Position numbers and translations under genes: made by a program | NCBI GenBank assembly: GCA_946406115.1 | Contig: OX291552.1 | Coordinates: 9,124,836 to 9,188,835, forward strand | Source of the DNA: Apoda limacodes | Taxonomy: Eukaryota; Arthropoda; Insecta; Lepidoptera; Limacodidae | Direction: 5' to 3' | Length of the DNA: 64,000 nt | Part shown: positions 59,640-64,000 of the stretch, in pieces | Position numbering within the stretch: position 1 is the stretch's first letter | Layout of the letters: the number at the start of each line of letters is the position of its first letter | The notes under the pieces: generated by a model | Seen by the model: the letters and a program-made list of their open reading frames with translations, nothing else | What the model was told of the DNA's origin: nothing | The model's database searches: none

Positions 59640-62345
59640 ATACCACTGAGATGGCAAACAAGCACACGGCCCGCCTGATGGTAAGCGGGCACCGTGGCCT
59701 ATGGACGCTTGTAACACCAGGGGCATCACTCGCGCGTTGCCGACCCTTCAAAGAACCAATAACTTCTTTCTTAAAGAACCCCATACTGTAGCCCTTAGAG
59801 AAAACCTTGGCAGGGAGCTCATTCCACAACCCAAGCATTCGCGGGAGGAAGTTTCTCTGAAACCACACTGTACGCGACCATTTCGGTTCTAAAGTGTGAG
59901 AATGAATTCCCTGCCGATGGCGAGCGGTGCGAGGGTAGAAAGTAGCCGTGGGCATTATTCCAAACAATTCCTCAGAATACCTCCCATTTAACAAGTGGTA
60001 CAACACACACAGGGAGGCAAAGTCTCTCCTCAGACTTAAGGGTTCGATACGGCAAGTGAGTTTGCGATCGTCGACAACTCTCACAGCCTGTCGTTAACCG
60101 AGTCGAAAGGGCCAAGCTGGTATCCAGGTACACCCGCCCAGAGATGGCAGCAGTACTCCATATGGGGCCGAACTTGCGACTTGTAAAGCAGCAACCGCTG
60201 CCCCGACGTGAGGTACTGCCTCGCTCTGTTGAGTACATCTAGTTTTTTGGACGCCAGCTTCACCTTATCTTGTAAATGATCTCGGAACTAAACATCGCTG
60301 GAGATGTCAACACCAACGATCCCAATACTCTTGGAGATAGAGAGGGGAGTGTTCTGGAATGGTGGGACTACAGTGAATGGGGTTTTCTTAGCGGTGAACG
60401 CGCAGACTTGTGTCTTTGTTGGGTTGAATCAGACCAAATTTACCCGTCCCCAATCAGAGACCTTGGACAGTGTGGTGTCGATTTGAGACACAAGTTCTCC
60501 GCGGTTTTCCTCCACAACGGAACGAGGGATGTTTGCATGACCCGTGTAATAAGCCACGTCTCCAGTACTATCATCTGCATAGATATCATATCATATCATA
60601 ACATGTCATTGATATGCAGTAGAAACAGCGTAGGAGACAGCACAGAGCCTTGCGGGACACCAGCATTAATGTTCATGCTATCAAATCAACTACCGTCAAC
60701 TACGGTTCGTATGCGTCTGCCGGACAAAAAGCTAGCCACCCATTTACACAAACCCTCGGGCACTCCGTAAGATGGCAACTTCGATAGAAGACCCCGGTGC
60801 CAGACCCGATCGAACGCCTTCGTTATGTCCAAGCTACATGCCAATGCCTCCCCCTGACTTTCAATAGCTAGTGCCCATCGGTGTGTGAGATACACTAGAA
60901 GGTCACTAGTCGAGCGACCGTGGCGAAAGCCATATTGACGGTCACTGAACAGGTCGTGTTCTTCTAGGTATCTTAGAAGCTGTGTGTTGATCATACGCTC
61001 CATCACCTTGGAGAGGAGAGAGGTAATAGCGATAGGCCTGTAATTCGATGGATCTGATCTATCGCCCTTTTTGAGCACCGGGTGTACATTCGCAGTCTTT
61101 GATGAAGACGGAAATTGCCTAGTATTGTAGGAAAGCGCGAAGAGACGCGTGAGTACGGGACATAACTCAGGAGCACACTGCTTAAGCACCACTGCTGGTA
61201 TACCGTCTGGCTCACTCGACTTATGAACGTCTAGAGAAAGCAACGTCCGCCGGACCTCCCGCTGTGTTATGGAGATTTCCGGTATGGTCTTACCGCACCA
61301 CGGTATAGTAGGTGGTACAGCGCCTTTATCGTTCATATTCGAGTTTGAGGCAAAGAGACTGCCCAGTAGTTCGGCTTTCTCTTTAGCACTATGGGCCAAG
61401 TCACCGTCGGTCTTTCGCAGTGGTGGTAACGACGACTGGCAAAAGTTCCCTTCGGCAGCTTTGGCAAGCGACCAGAAAGCATGACTCCCAGAAGGATAGC
61501 TCGCAAGTCGCCCACCTATTTTGCCGATGAATTGGAATTTTGCTCTGTCAGTTGCTTTCTTACCGAACCTCGAGGCAGCATTTAATTTGCGTTTTAACTC
61601 AGAAATATTCGGATCCTTATTATTACGAGCTGTGGTCATATGCAGTTTGCTTAAGAATTTTAGCTTCTCTGCAAGACCTATTAAACCATGGTCGTTTTTT
61701 GACGCCGGCAGCTACTCGTGGGTTAGGGATATAACATTCCATGCGGCTGCGCAGACGTCAGGATCTTCTGAGGTAAAGCAGATCTGCCTCCACGGAAACG
61801 ATGCATAAAATTATCGCAATCCACCCCAGTCTGCCGACTTGTAATGCCACACACGACGCCAATTAGTTGGCCCAGATGGATCTTGTTGTGTGCATGACAC
61901 TTGAGTCCCAACGAGACAGTGGTCCGCGTAGCCTTGAGGCGCATCCACTGAGACGGAATATCCGTCCGGACGTGAAGTCAGCAGAAGGTCCAGCAAGGAG
62001 CTCGTATGGTCCTCTATATCTGGTATTCTCGTTGGAGAAAGTACCAGCTGAGATAATCCATAGGTCAGAGCAAATTCATGAGCAGATATCCCTGTATTGT
62101 TTTATTGGTTCGAGAACTGAGCCACTCACGATGGTGGGCATTAAAGTCTTCCAAAATAACTGGGTGGGTGGGATATTGCTCTAGAACTTTGTCAGTCGTC
62201 AAACTCAGGTGCGTGAAGAGTCGAGTTACAGCCATGTCACCGCTATGAGACCTGAATAGGCACGCATAGATACGAGTGTGGCCGCCGTGATCTACGCGCA
62301 CCCACAATATCGGCAAGTCCCTGTCTTTAAGGCTATGAAGGCGGC
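59640..62345 (-). pseudogene. Jockey/CR1-like non-LTR retrotransposon, broken
   Basis: Minus-strand order is as expected for this LINE group. An endonuclease remnant comes first (62316-61723: PVILEDFNAHHREWLSSRT, then a DHCLVGTQV region). A 317-residue frame follows at 61639-60686 with RT motifs KKGDRSDPSNYRPIAITSL, DRQYGFRHGRSTSDLL and LDITKAFDRVWHRGLLSKLP. After a frameshift come NAGVPQGSVLSP and YADDSTGDVAYYT near 60590-60550. The C-terminal frames (60263-59620) read LLLYKSQVRPHMEYCCHLWA and RRDFASLCVLYHLLNG. Frameshifts and stops separate the parts, and a small ATCAT-repeat insertion lies near 60590. The 5' end is truncated. Inactive. Confidence 0.88.
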
Positions 62346-62436
62346 GACAGCAATATCCTCCCGAACGAACATAATAAAGTAAGTCAAAATTAAACGAAAA
62401 CTAAACATACGTAAACCTGTGCCGGAAAGAAACAAA

Positions 62437-62935
62437 AGAAAAAAAACCAGCCAAGTGCGAGTTGGATTCGCGCTCCGAGGGTTCTGTACCTACCACCAAT
62501 TATGTAATCTACAAACACGCACAAAATTATTTTTATATTTGAGCTGATTGAATGAAAGGTAAATTGCGGTTTACGATTTATGACGTATTAAAAAATAACA
62601 TGGTAATGTACATCATATATTTTTTTTAGTTTTATCATTCTCTTATTTTAATAGGTACAGGGGGGGGGGACACACACATTTTAACACTTTGGAAGTGTCT
62701 CGCGCAAACTATTCAGTTTAGTAAAAAATTATGTTAGAAACCTCAATTGTTTTTTTTTCTATTTTTGTGTGAAAATCCTAATGCGGTTCACAGAATAAAT
62801 CTACTTACCAAGTTTCAACAGTATAGTTCTTATAGTTTCGGAAAAAAGTGGCTGTGACATACGGACGGACAGACAGACAGACATTACGAATCTATAAGGG
62901 TTCCGTTTTTGCCATTTGGCTACGGAACCCTAAAA
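62437..62935 (-). mobile_element. Interspersed element, inverted mate of 45283-45720
   Basis: Contains the reverse complement of all main blocks, plus a CAAGTGCGAGTTGGATTCGC end (the GGTTCCGTA-type head). This suggests that the short 28296 repeat and this longer form are one family. Confidence 0.65.
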
Positions 62936-64000
62936 AGGCCAATTATTCACAGGTCAATGTATTTGTCACTAACTTACGTACTAATTTCACACGAATGTCG
63001 CAGGATAAAGCCGCTGGTTACCCCCTTGTGGGGGTAAGGACCGTGGAGATACGTTTTTTTCCCACGGTTCAACTGGACGGCACATACCTACATAATTTTT
63101 TGTTAAAAAGTTGTTTATTACTATTACAATAATTTTATGCTATATTTATAGATTTAAACCGCGTCTCCATCACCGCTAAATTCGTTAATCGGGGTGGGAT
63201 TCCTACGGCAACTCCTTTATTATAGTAAGGAAGTTTGTAGTTCGTCCACGCGAAATTCGTTTATAAGTGAGATTTTTTTTTAATATTTACCTCTCTAATG
63301 TTTATTACAAAACTTACTGTTCATATTAGACACGTTTTTTAAAAAAACGGCCAAATTAAAAGGATATATGGACAGAAATTGGGGCAGGCAGATCGGACAT
63401 GACGAAATTATAAGTGTTCTATTTTATATCTCTACCTCAATTTTTGACTTTATGGGATCCTTAAAAAGTAAAAAAGGGGTCGAAATGCCTCTCGTAGGTA
63501 TTTTCCCACTAAGTGGGGCTGCTCATTATCGCTCATGTGATACAGGGTTCCATTGCAGTCCATTTTCGCATTCCTGGTAAAACCAGGAACACGCATCTGA
63601 ATGATCGTCAACTTAGACCAGCTTGACGCCGACTGGCCCACCTCGAGAAGACCGACCCCCGATGTTGTTAGCGAAACACTGTTATATGTTCATACGGCTA
63701 GAAAAAAGTTAATAGCGCGATCTAGAACACCGTAAGAGAAGGGGTCGTTGCAAGATAAAATGACAGGAAGTTGCTTTAATTATGTTGGTCTAACCGAACA
63801 CAACCGTATTACTAGCGACATTTATTAATGAATCGAAATGTTTGCAGAAATATGATAAAAAACCTTGTGGGTATATTAAAGCAGTAATAAATGCATACTG
63901 CTACCACAGCTGAAACGTTCATTTCATTCATACAGTCTAGTTTATCGCCAACGATAACTATGAGAAGTCATGGAGCCGCAACAAAATGTATGATTGGCTG
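62936..64000. other. Right-hand end of the window
   Basis: No gene recognised. A minus-strand H1 Helitron-like 3' fragment is at about 63160-63235 (ACCGCGTCTCCATCACCGCT, ATCGGGGTGGGATTCCTACG). Open frames at 63368-63580 and 63450-63641 overlap on opposite strands and look like chance. Confidence 0.4.

Overview
This window is animal nuclear DNA, most likely from a moth or butterfly. The case for an animal is long intron-rich genes with GT-AG junctions and AATAAA polyadenylation signals. The case for Lepidoptera is softer: the interspersed repeats (short Helitron-like elements, tRNA-derived SINEs, TIR elements, RTE- and Jockey/CR1-type LINEs) look like families I associate with Lepidoptera, the Prp8 N-terminus is of insect type, and MSH4, which Drosophila lacks, is present. 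I cannot name the species.

Two genes lie on the minus strand, one behind the other. Prp8, the U5 snRNP spliceosome core protein, starts at 38938 and runs left to the window edge. I could assemble 32 coding exons in continuous frame (38938 down to 693, 2217 residues). About the last 140 residues of the Jab1/MPN region are not recognisable and probably lie left of base 1. Msh4, the meiosis-specific MutS homolog, starts at 58519 and ends with a stop at 42236. It has 18 exons with fully consistent phases and encodes 1177 residues, including an unusually long low-complexity C-terminal tail.

Layout: 1-692 is the last visible Prp8 intron. 693-38938 is Prp8, whose 9.3 kb intron 1 (29408-38754) holds a rearranged Ty3/gypsy remnant, a decayed RTE-type LINE and a 3 x 1185 bp tandem repeat that copies the 3' part of coding exon 1. 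38939-42235 is the interval between the genes, mostly a 1.7 kb TIR element of unknown superfamily. 42236-58519 is Msh4, with a 6 x 115 bp tandem array across the intron 8/exon 9 junction. 58520-64000 is repeat-rich and contains a broken Jockey/CR1-like LINE of about 2.7 kb.

The two genes are not functionally linked: one is housekeeping splicing machinery and the other a meiotic crossover factor. No prokaryote-style system, CRISPR array, rRNA gene or convincing stand-alone tRNA gene was seen. The most interesting structures are the two tandem amplifications that each straddle a coding exon/intron junction, a GC-AG intron in Prp8, the long Msh4 tail, and a repeated cluster of TATCGGAA palindromes.
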